This document shows, one piece after another, positions 15,670-21,310 of a stretch of 22,698 nucleotides of DNA (positions are counted from its first letter, which is position 1; every line of letters starts with the position of its first letter). This stretch comes from an uncultured Collinsella sp. (GTDB lineage: Bacteria; Actinomycetota; Coriobacteriia; Coriobacteriales; Coriobacteriaceae), in NCBI GenBank assembly GCA_934630385.1, contig CAKTWE010000027.1:1-22698 (forward strand), read 5' to 3'. The position numbers were made by a program, and so were the translations under genes. The notes under the pieces were generated by a model. That model searched no databases, was not told where the DNA came from, and was given only the letters and a program-made list of their open reading frames with translations.

Positions 15670-16465
15670 GCCTAAACCCCTCTGCCGTGGCGGGGCCGTC
15701 CGTTAGGGGCGTCGGGCGTTCGAGTGTATAGCCCTCCGCGCCTCTCCTCGCCTCGTATCCGGGCGGCAACTCGATACCGTGCTCCCCGCAGGCGTCCGTA
15801 GTGTAGGCGGCCCCGTTGGCGTCGAGTCGGGCCACCGCCCGCTTTCCGCATACCGGGCACGGGGCGTGGAACAGCCCCCCGCCCGTTTCGTAGGCGGGCG
15901 CACCCAATGCATCATCAACTAGTCTCATAGTTGATAGTCCCATAGTAGATAGTGTGTCCGGAGGTACGTCGGGAGGTATGTCCGGAGGTACGCCGGGCGT
16001 TTCCCCTGTTGGTTGCCTCTTTCTGCTTTGAGTACTCGCCCGAGTGCTGCCCCCTGTATTCGTCGAGTACTCGGCCTGTACTCGCTGAGTACTCCCATGA
16101 GTACTCGCCTCGTGCTCGCGGAGTGCTGCCCGAGTTGCCGCCGCCGAATCTGCGGCAAGCTGTCGCCTCGATACGGCCCCCGCGCCCGTGCCCGGTCGGG
16201 TGTCCGGGCGCGACGGGTCGGCTTTGAGCGATGCGTTGGCCCGTGCCTTGAGCACGTTGGGGCGGGCGCACATGTAGGCACTGCGGGCGGCTTTCGAGAT
16301 ATGCCCCGGTTCCTCGCCGTAGAGCGCTAGGCCGTATACCGCGTTGAGTGCCTCGCCCCTCGCCCTCGGCGTCAAATCGTCGAATATCGGGGCCAATGTA
16401 TCGGCGTTGAACTTGAAGAAATGCATACAGCTGTTGGCGTATGCCCGGCGCTCCTCCTCATCCAT
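15656..16465 (-). CDS. DUF6291-like element protein with C-terminal zinc ribbon
   Basis: 269 residues, starting at ATG 16465 and overlapping the upstream gene by 8 nt. Residues 15-85 (FFKFNADTLAPIFDDLTP, ALNAVYGLALYGEEP, ISKAARSAYMCARP) resemble the DUF6291-type helical domain often found in phage replication regions. The middle (86-180) is disordered, with Ser/Thr-rich short repeats and a PPD repeat (PPDIPPDVPPD, 160-170). The C-terminal part has CPxC at 203-206 and CxxH at 226-229, a probable zinc ribbon. Arrangement and position in the operon suggest a DNA-binding or replication role, but this is inference; no polymerase, primase or helicase motif is visible. The DNA encoding the disordered part holds GAGTACTC palindromes. 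Confidence 0.6.
   Translation of the reverse strand: MDEEERRAYANSCMHFFKFNADTLAPIFDDLTPRARGEALNAVYGLALYGEEPGHISKAARSAYMCARPNVLKARANASLKADPSRPDTRPGTGAGAVSRRQLAADSAAATRAALREHEASTHGSTQRVQAEYSTNTGGSTRASTQSRKRQPTGETPGVPPDIPPDVPPDTLSTMGLSTMRLVDDALGAPAYETGGGLFHAPCPVCGKRAVARLDANGAAYTTDACGEHGIELPPGYEARRGAEGYTLERPTPLTDGPATAEGFRHGEG
16030..16106. repeat. Cluster of GAGTACTC palindromes
   Basis: Perfect GAGTACTC at 16030-16037, 16065-16072, 16087-16094 and 16099-16106, with degenerate copies (GAGTGCTG at 16042, TGTACTC at 16077) that place many units about 12 bp apart. They lie inside the Ser/Thr-rich part of the DUF6291-like gene. Either codon-level repeat expansion or an internal binding array. Confidence 0.55.
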
Positions 16466-16661
16466 CGGCTACCCCCACGAGGGCAAGGGCCGACTTGCGA
16501 GTTACGTAGACGCGCCGCCCTATGCGCACCTCGTCGAGTGCCCCATGTCTGATGAGGCGGCGAACGTCCCTCTCGCTGAGGTCGAGCACCGCGCCCGCCT
16601 GAGCCGACGTTATGAGCCTCCCCATGTCCACGGGCACGGGCCTAATGTCCTCGTTCCACAC
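16458..16661 (-). CDS. Excisionase-like helix-turn-helix protein
   Basis: 67 residues. LITSAQAGAVLDLSERDVRR (16-35) then LIRHGALDEVRIGRRVYVTR is the classic small winged-helix HTH_17/excisionase pattern: 'x-Thr-x-x-Ala-x-x-x-L-x-(S/T)-x-x-x-V-x-x-x-I' followed by 'L-x-x-x-x-x-G-R-x-x-V'. It probably directs excision with the integrase or acts as a regulator. I chose GTG 16661, which overlaps the upstream gene and has a G-rich stretch ahead of it; ATG 16625 is possible but has no ribosome site. The stop overlaps the next start. Confidence 0.75.
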   Translation of the reverse strand: MWNEDIRPVPVDMGRLITSAQAGAVLDLSERDVRRLIRHGALDEVRIGRRVYVTRKSALALVGVADG

Positions 16662-16875
16662 TGCCGCCGCCCCCTCTCTTTCGCCTCGCTATCTCGCGCC
16701 CGATGGCCTCGATACGGCCCCGCGCCCAAGCGCGGTAGGGCTGTCTGTACCCTTTGGCGGCTAGACGGGCAGTGAGGCGGTCTATCTCCTCGCCCATCTG
16801 CCGCCCGGTCATCCCCGGAACGTCGGCGTTCGCCGCGCGCCTCGCGGCCCCGAGCGCCGTCCTGATCGGCCTCAT
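16642..16875 (-). CDS. Basic small protein of unknown function (77 aa)
   Basis: Start at ATG 16875 (MRPIRTALGAARRAANADVP), 10 bases after the previous stop; the frame is open further upstream but that would overlap the previous gene by more than 30 bases. Strongly basic, with helical stretches (MGEEIDRLTARLAAKGY, AIGREIARRKR) and a Gly/Ser tail. Likely nucleic-acid binding by charge alone; no family recognised. It sits between two HTH genes in the element's early operon. Confidence 0.55.
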   Translation of the reverse strand: MRPIRTALGAARRAANADVPGMTGRQMGEEIDRLTARLAAKGYRQPYRAWARGRIEAIGREIARRKRGGGGSVERGH

Positions 16876-16885
16876 GCGCCGCGCC

Positions 16886-17110
16886 CTAGATGAGGCCCGC
16901 GTATGCGAGCAGGCTGTCACGGTTGATGTTCCACTTGTTGCCCGTCTGAACGGCCTTGAGCTTGCCCGAGATACAGGCCCTCGTGATGGTCGTGCGCGAA
17001 CGTCGGGCGATAATCTCGGCCTCGGCCACCACTAGCGGGTTCGGTAGTTCCGAAAAGCGCCCGTCCCTTGCAAGCCCGGCGACGCTTTCGAGGTGTTCTT
17101 TGCTGCACAT
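16886..17110 (-). CDS. Excisionase-like DNA-binding protein (first gene of the element's early operon)
   Basis: 74 residues. VVAEAEIIARRSRTTITRAC (27-46) then ISGKLKAVQTGNKWNINRDS is a helix-turn-helix of the HTH_17 kind, with the recognition helix followed by 'G-K-L-K-A-V-x-x-G-x-x-W-x-I'. ATG 17110 is preceded by AGGAGGGGG, about 10 bases upstream, on the long side for spacing. It heads a chain of genes spaced from slight overlaps to 10 bp. As two HTH_17 proteins occur in one element, one is probably the excisionase and the other a regulator. Confidence 0.7.
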   Translation of the reverse strand: MCSKEHLESVAGLARDGRFSELPNPLVVAEAEIIARRSRTTITRACISGKLKAVQTGNKWNINRDSLLAYAGLI

Positions 17111-17340
17111 TGTGGGTTGCCCCCTCCTAATCGAGTTGCTACTTAGACGCGTCTCGCATCGTTTTTAACTCAACGGGCGTGCGATATAAAACGGACGTTC
17201 TACCTGCGGTTATTCGGTAGAACGTCCGTGATGCTTGGTATTCAGTTTGGTTTGCCGAACTTTCGGTATGTCGGACTGTCCGTTTTTCGGCTAATGCGCA
17301 CCGGGCGACGCCGCCGAGCGAGAAAAACCGAACGGGTTTT
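17111..17340. promoter_or_regulatory. Control region between regulator gene and early operon
   Basis: 230 bp with no gene. It holds the terminator of the integrase-regulator transcript (17186-17229) and short palindromes that could be operators: CCGAACTTTCGG (17255-17266), CGGACTGTCCG (17272-17282), and the AAAACC/GGTTTT stem just past the regulator stop (17324-17340). The early operon must start transcription within or just after this stretch; I could not pick a clear -35/-10. Confidence 0.45.
17186..17229 (-). terminator. Terminator of the integrase-regulator transcript
   Basis: Perfect 14-bp stem (ACGGACGTTCTACC, 17191-17204, with GGTAGAACGTCCGT, 17216-17229) and 11-base loop. On the minus strand it is followed by TTTTATATC, a fitting U-tract. 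Confidence 0.8.
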
Positions 17341-17850
17341 CTATTCGCCCTCGGCCTCGTTCGCTATTGCCATGTCCGTAGCTATCTCGGCTATAACCTT
17401 GCGTTGATGCTCCGTGAGATCGGGCCATGCGTCGAGTAGAACGGAGTATGGGGAAACCCACGGTTCGGGCGTCTCGTAGAACCCCGGGCTAGCCATGCAG
17501 TCCACATCCAAGAGGCCCCGGATAAACTCTGTGTACCCCTCGGGCGTACCGCTCCAGTAGTTCTCGCAGTAGTTGACTATCCGAACGAGTTCCGGCGCTC
17601 TCACAAGTTCCGGGCGCTTTGCCCACTCGCTAACCCTACTGCTCGATCTGCCGCACACTTTCGCCAAAACGGTTTGCTTGACCCCACACGTTTTTCGTAT
17701 CCGGCGAATGGCGTCCGTCCCCGCCCCGAATCGAGGGGCACGAGTCGGAAGTACGCCGTACCGCCTCATCCATGCTACGTCCTCCTCGACTGTTCCGAAA
17801 ACATCTTCAAGAGCCTCTAGGTCTTTTTTCCATGCCTTACGTACGTCCAT
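17341..17850 (-). CDS. Cro/C1-like helix-turn-helix regulator
   Basis: 169 residues from ATG 17850; a GTG one codon earlier is also possible. The stop of the integrase gene overlaps this start (TGATG), so the two are coupled. An HTH lies at about 45-75: TDAIRRIRKTCGVKQTVLAK then VCGRSSSRVSEWAKRPELVR, with the usual 'Q-x-x-L-A' and 'S-x-x-V-S-x-W' positions. The C-terminal part (about 95-165) is unlike any domain I know; it ends in an acidic tail. It is probably the element's master regulator, acting on the control region just downstream, but it could instead regulate integrase. Confidence 0.7.
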   Translation of the reverse strand: MDVRKAWKKDLEALEDVFGTVEEDVAWMRRYGVLPTRAPRFGAGTDAIRRIRKTCGVKQTVLAKVCGRSSSRVSEWAKRPELVRAPELVRIVNYCENYWSGTPEGYTEFIRGLLDVDCMASPGFYETPEPWVSPYSVLLDAWPDLTEHQRKVIAEIATDMAIANEAEGE

Positions 17851-19052
17851 CACGCCTCACCGCCCGACAAAACGGCTTGCATGGTCTGGGCCGCGCGTTG
17901 CTTGCCCTCGGCTGTCGCGTCGGCGTAGATGTTGAGCGTCATGGCGGCGTTCGAGTGCCCCATAGATGCTGAGATAGCCTTAATGTCCACGTGGGCGGCT
18001 ACGGCCATGGTCGCAAACGTATGGCGTAGGTCGTGGAACGTCGGGCGGGTTCCCCTCGTCCCTTTCAGCTCCAGCGCCTCGGCAAGGTTGCGCCACCTCT
18101 GCCAAATCGTGTTGGGGCGCATGAAACCGCCGCGAATGTCCCCGAGCACGTAGAGTGCCCCGGTGAACGGCACGCCCGCAGCACGGCAGGCGGCCTCCAT
18201 CTCCTCGCGCCGGGCCACGAGATCGGCGGCAAGCTCTGAGCCGAAATACACCGCGCGGGCGCTGCCGTCGTTCTTGGGGTCTTTGGCGTAGAACCTCGTC
18301 CCGTCGCGGCCTATGCTGTCCTCCACTTTGAGCACGCCGCTATCGGTATCGACGTTCGCCCACCGGAGGCCGCATATCTCGCCCTCCCTCATGCCCGTGT
18401 ATAGGGCGATTTTCACCCCGAGCATAGCCGGGGTCATGCCCGCCACCCTGAGCACCTCGCGGACGGTTCGCACGCCCTCGGCGGTAAGCGAGTTGGGGCG
18501 CGGGCGTCCGGCCTTGGGCGGCTTGACGCCTCGGGTCGGGTCTTTGCCCAGCAGGTCGGTATCGACGGCCTGATTGCAAGCCGAGCGCAGCAGCGTGAGC
18601 GCCTTTTTCATCGTGCCGGGGGCGTACGTCTCGCCCATCTTGGCGACCCACGCCCTCACCATGTCCGGGTTGAGTTCGGAAAGCGCCACCTCCCCGAGCA
18701 GCGGGGAAATGATGTTGTCGAGCAGACGCCCGTACTCGTTGAACGTTGACGGGTCGATGCTCGGGCGCTTGCCGTCGATATAGCGGCGAACGTAGGCGGC
18801 CACGGTGAGCACCGTCTCCGGGTCGAACCCCAGAACAGCCAACGCCGCGCCCTCGCGCTGCCTCTGGCTCCACTCGGTCTCCATGGCCGCGCGCCACTCC
18901 TCAAGCTCTTTCTGGGCCGCGCGTTTCCCGGTGGCCTTGAGGGCCTTGGTCGTTTTCCTCCTCGCGCCGTCCTCGTCGATGTATTTCAGCGCCGCGCGGT
19001 ATTTCCCGCCCCTGCTTTCGAGGTTCGCGGCTATGTAGTGCGTGTACTCCAT
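17850..19052 (-). CDS. Tyrosine recombinase / integrase
   Basis: 400 residues from ATG 19052, with GGAG six bases upstream; the frame is open 84 codons further, but that part runs through attR and has no good start. The N-terminal 50 residues (RGGKYRAALKYIDEDGARRK) form an arm-binding AP2-like domain of the Tn916/lambda type. A SAM-like core-binding domain spans about 80-165. The catalytic domain has Arg222 (TGMREGE), His340-x-x-Arg343 (HDLRHTFAT), His366 (GHS) and Tyr376 (NIYADA). All catalytic residues are present, so it is probably active. It sits 148 bp from attR and beside four arm-type sites. It integrates into the tRNA-Gly 3' end. Confidence 0.95.
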   Translation of the reverse strand: MEYTHYIAANLESRGGKYRAALKYIDEDGARRKTTKALKATGKRAAQKELEEWRAAMETEWSQRQREGAALAVLGFDPETVLTVAAYVRRYIDGKRPSIDPSTFNEYGRLLDNIISPLLGEVALSELNPDMVRAWVAKMGETYAPGTMKKALTLLRSACNQAVDTDLLGKDPTRGVKPPKAGRPRPNSLTAEGVRTVREVLRVAGMTPAMLGVKIALYTGMREGEICGLRWANVDTDSGVLKVEDSIGRDGTRFYAKDPKNDGSARAVYFGSELAADLVARREEMEAACRAAGVPFTGALYVLGDIRGGFMRPNTIWQRWRNLAEALELKGTRGTRPTFHDLRHTFATMAVAAHVDIKAISASMGHSNAAMTLNIYADATAEGKQRAAQTMQAVLSGGEA

Positions 19053-19061
19053 GCGTGCTCC

Positions 19062-19117
19062 GTAGACCAAAACGTAGACCAAACGTAGACCAAATAGCGT
19101 GTACATCTTTGGTCTAC
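19062..19117. repeat. Integrase arm-type sites, right cluster
   Basis: GTAGACCAAA at 19062-19071, 19074-19083 and 19085-19094, plus the inverted TTTGGTCTAC at 19108-19117. They lie just upstream of the integrase start and over its leader, so integrase binding could also shut its own promoter. Confidence 0.8.
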
Positions 19118-19124
19118 GTTGCAC

Positions 19125-19133
19125 ATTATGGCA
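19125..19133 (-). promoter_or_regulatory. Candidate extended -10 promoter of the integrase gene
   Basis: On the minus strand TGCCATAAT is an extended -10 (TGn plus CATAAT, one mismatch from TATAAT), about 73 bases before the ATG and immediately upstream of the arm-type sites. No good -35. Confidence 0.4.
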
Positions 19134-19199
19134 CATAACGCGCATTTTACCTGCAACGATAGAGACGCTTTTTATCTCTTTGAACACTTGCGTGTAAGA

Positions 19200-19337
19200 T
19201 TCCCAAGCTGACACTCGCGGGTTCGAGCGTTTAATAAACGCGAAGCGTTTATAGCGAGCAGGCAAGGTCGCCGATAGGCGACCGCAGCCGGTGCGTATTT
19301 GCAAAGCAAATACGCGGACGTCCCGTTGCCCGCTCCA
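19200..19337 (+). repeat. attR: tRNA-Gly 3' end split by a 93-bp insert
   Basis: The first 28 bases of the 45-bp att sequence are at 19200-19227 and the last 17 at 19321-19337 (TCCCGTTGCCCGCTCCA), both without mismatch to attL. The break falls in the T-loop, between TTCGAG and TCCCG. The part left of 19200 matches the tRNA no further than AG before one mismatch. Confidence 0.9.
19228..19320. repeat. 93-bp hairpin-rich insert within attR
   Basis: Three consecutive perfect hairpins. The first is ATAAACGC/GCGTTTAT with loop GAA (19234-19252). The second is GGTCGCC/GGCGACC with loop GATA (19266-19283). The third is GCGTATTTGC/GCAAATACGC with loop AAA (19293-19315). There is no open reading frame. 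Short GNA-type loops on GC closing pairs recall REP-like palindromic units mobilised by HUH-type transposases (family knowledge; no such transposase is in the window). The flanks show no clear target duplication. Confidence 0.75.
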
Positions 19338-19410
19338 TCAGCCGAGGTCGATTTCGGGAACGACAGATTCGACCGGTTTCGCCCCCGCGTCTCCCCGGAC
19401 CCAGGTTTGC

Positions 19411-19471
19411 CGACCGCAGCCGGTGCGGATTTGCGAAGCAAATACGCGGACGTCCCCATGGCCGCTCCATC
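19411..19471 (+). repeat. Second copy of the hairpin repeat plus tRNA-like tail
   Basis: Aligns without gaps to 19279-19339 at a constant 132-bp offset, with five mismatches in 61 bases. It covers the third hairpin (here with loop GAA and one broken pair) and the tail, TCCCCATGGCCGCTCCATC against TCCCGTTGCCCGCTCCATC. Either a tandem duplication that included the att tail, or a repeat family that carries its own tRNA-like end. Confidence 0.75.
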
Positions 19472-19495
19472 TGCAACATGTTAGGTTGATGCCCG

Positions 19496-19527
19496 TTGCC
19501 CATGCGGGCGCCTGCGCACGGTACAAT
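19496..19527 (+). promoter_or_regulatory. Candidate purB promoter
   Basis: TACAAT (19522-19527) is a good -10, 44 bases before the ATG. The only -35-like hexamer is TTGCCC (19496-19501), 20 bp away, so the -35 is weak. Confidence 0.35.
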
Positions 19528-19571
19528 AGTCGAGTTACGACCAACGTGCCAATAACCAAAAAGGAGCCGCT

Positions 19572-20918
19572 ATGATCGATCGCTATACCCGCCCGGAGAT
19601 GGGACATATCTTCTCCCTCGAGAACAAGTACGCCATTTGGCAGGAGATCGAGGTCCTGGCCTGCGAGGCTCAGGCGGAGCTCGGCAAGATCGGTATTTCC
19701 AAAGACGAGGCCCAATGGATCCGCGACCATGCCAGCTTTGAGAAGGCAAAGGTCGACGAGATCGAGGAAGTCACGCGCCACGACGTCATCGCCTTCCTGA
19801 CCAATATGAAGGAGTACATCGACGCCGACGTTCCCGAGGGCGAGCCGAAGCCCAGCCGCTGGGTGCACTACGGCATGACCAGCTCCGACCTGGGCGATAC
19901 GGCCTTGTGCTATCAGCTCACCCAGGCCTGCGATCTGATCATCGAGGACGTCAAGAAGCTCGGCGAGATCTGCAAGCGCCGTGCTTTCGAGGAGCGTAAC
20001 ACGCTGTGCGCCGGCCGCACTCATGGCATCCACGCCGAGCCGATGACCTTCGGCATGAAGTTTGGCTCTTGGGCCTGGGAACTCAAGCGCGACCTCGATC
20101 GTCTTGAGGATGCTCGCAAGAACGTTGCCTTCGGTGCTATCTCGGGTGCTGTCGGCACCTACAGCTCCATCGAGCCGTTCGTCGAGGAGTATGTCTGCGA
20201 ACATCTGGGCCTGGTTCACGACCCGCTATCTACGCAGGTTATCAGCCGCGATCACCATGCCTACCTTGCCGGCGTGCTCGCCACCACGGCAGCCACCTGC
20301 GAGCGCATCGCAACCGAGGTTCGCAACCTGCAGAAGACTGACACGCTCGAGGCCGAGGAGCCGTTCCGTAAGGGCCAAAAGGGCAGCTCCGCTATGCCGC
20401 ACAAGCGCAACCCCATCACCATGGAAAAAGTCTGCGGCTTGTCGCGCGTCGTGAAGGCCAACGCGCAGGTTGCCTTCGACAACGTCGCCCTGTGGCATGA
20501 GCGCGACATCTCGCACTCCTCCGCCGAGCGCGTTGCCCAGGCCGATAGCTTCATTGCGCTCGACCACATGTTCCAGTGCCTCATTCGCGTTATCGACGGC
20601 CTGCAGCTGTATCCCGCCCGCATGATGGCCAACCTCAACAAGACCCGCGGACTCATCTTCTCCTCCAAGGTTCTGCTCGCCCTCGTCGACACGGGCATCA
20701 CCCGCGAGGACGCCTACGCCATCGTGCAGGAAAACGCCATGGCCACGTGGCATGAGGTGCAGGATTGCGTCTCCGGCCCCACCTTTAAGGAGCGCCTCGA
20801 GGCCGATCCGCGCTGCACCGTCAGCCAGGAGAAACTCGACGAGATCTTTGATCCGTGGGACTTCCTCACCCGCATCGATACGGTCTTCGATCGTCTGGAG
20901 CAGCTGAGCTTCGAGTAA
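19572..20918 (+). CDS. purB: Adenylosuccinate lyase
   Basis: Cytoplasmic fumarate-lyase family enzyme that releases fumarate from SAICAR and from adenylosuccinate in purine synthesis. 448 residues, a normal length. The start is fixed by AAGGAG before ATG. Signatures in order: TRPEMGHIFS (6-15), TRHDVIAF (68-75), HYGMTSSDLGDT (99-110), GRTHGIHAEP (148-157), and the family signature GSSAMPHKRNP (271-281), whose flexible loop holds the catalytic Ser. ISHSSAERV follows. It has its own terminator and lies just outside the element, so integration did not disturb it. Confidence 0.96.
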   Translation: MIDRYTRPEMGHIFSLENKYAIWQEIEVLACEAQAELGKIGISKDEAQWIRDHASFEKAKVDEIEEVTRHDVIAFLTNMKEYIDADVPEGEPKPSRWVHYGMTSSDLGDTALCYQLTQACDLIIEDVKKLGEICKRRAFEERNTLCAGRTHGIHAEPMTFGMKFGSWAWELKRDLDRLEDARKNVAFGAISGAVGTYSSIEPFVEEYVCEHLGLVHDPLSTQVISRDHHAYLAGVLATTAATCERIATEVRNLQKTDTLEAEEPFRKGQKGSSAMPHKRNPITMEKVCGLSRVVKANAQVAFDNVALWHERDISHSSAERVAQADSFIALDHMFQCLIRVIDGLQLYPARMMANLNKTRGLIFSSKVLLALVDTGITREDAYAIVQENAMATWHEVQDCVSGPTFKERLEADPRCTVSQEKLDEIFDPWDFLTRIDTVFDRLEQLSFE

Positions 20919-20945
20919 GGCTCTGCCGCGACATGTACTGGTTTG

Positions 20946-20990
20946 GGCGCTTTGCTGGTAATGTGTGTTGCCGGCAAAGCGCCTTGTTGT
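20946..20990 (+). terminator. Terminator of purB
   Basis: 13-bp stem (GGCGCTTTGCTGG, 20946-20958, with CCGGCAAAGCGCC, 20971-20983; one T-G pair) and 12-base loop, followed by TTGTTGT. Confidence 0.8.
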
Positions 20991-21013
20991 ATCCGAGAAT
21001 AGACAGCGATAAT
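20984..21013 (+). promoter_or_regulatory. Candidate promoter of the TSCPD-lipoprotein operon
   Basis: TTGTTG (20984-20989), 18-bp spacer, GATAAT (21008-21013). The -35 overlaps the T-tract of the purB terminator. Confidence 0.5.
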
Positions 21014-21046
21014 TAGTGACTTGCTGTGTATTTGAGAGGGGACTGC

Positions 21047-21310
21047 ATGATTAGTTTCGATTACAAGCCGCAGGGTGTGTGCGCTCGCAATATCCACCTT
21101 AATCTTTCCGATGACGGCAGCAAAGTGCTGGGTGTCGAGTTTACCGGTGGCTGCGACGGCAACCTTAAAGCCATTTCCAAGCTGGTTGAGGGCGCTCCCG
21201 CCGACCGTGTGATCGAGGTTCTTGCCGGTAATACCTGCGGCATGAAGAAGACCTCTTGCGCCGATCAGCTTACGCGCGCTATCGAGGCCGCCCGCGCCGA
21301 GATCGCCTAA
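21047..21310 (+). CDS. TSCPD-domain small protein (TIGR03905-like)
   Basis: 87 residues, ATG 21047 with AGAGGGG five bases upstream; an earlier GTG in frame lacks a ribosome site. The whole protein is one TSCPD domain: FTGGCDGNLKAISKLVEGAP (33-52) and CGMKKTSCADQL, with Cys residues at conserved positions. The domain is also found at the C terminus of some ribonucleotide reductases (family knowledge), where it is thought to bind metal; the function of the free-standing form is not established. Its stop overlaps the next start by one base (TAATG), so it is translated together with a Tat lipoprotein. Confidence 0.8.
   Translation: MISFDYKPQGVCARNIHLNLSDDGSKVLGVEFTGGCDGNLKAISKLVEGAPADRVIEVLAGNTCGMKKTSCADQLTRAIEAARAEIA

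Larger units (their letters stand above)
14168..19337. mobile_element. Small tRNA-Gly-integrated element (about 5 kb)
   Basis: Bounded by two copies of the tRNA-Gly 3' end. attL is 14168-14212. attR is 19200-19227 plus 19321-19337, the same 45 bases but split by a 93-bp insert. The tyrosine integrase gene sits next to attR, and arm-type repeats lie at both ends. All genes are on the minus strand: integrase, Cro/C1-like regulator, terminator, then a chain of closely packed small genes (two excisionase-like HTH proteins, a DUF6291-like protein, unknowns) and a repeat-rich non-coding left end. No capsid, terminase, relaxase or type IV secretion genes are present. The layout fits a phage satellite or a minimal integrative element; two reading frames look broken, so it may be decaying. 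Confidence 0.88.

Noticed and set aside
17850..19304. Longer integrase starting upstream of 19052
   Set aside because: The extra 84 codons run through attR and the hairpin insert; ATG 19052 has a ribosome site and matches the usual N terminus of the family.
19338..20219. 293-codon minus-strand frame over purB
   Set aside because: Antisense to an unmistakable adenylosuccinate lyase; it begins inside purB and runs through the att-site repeats.
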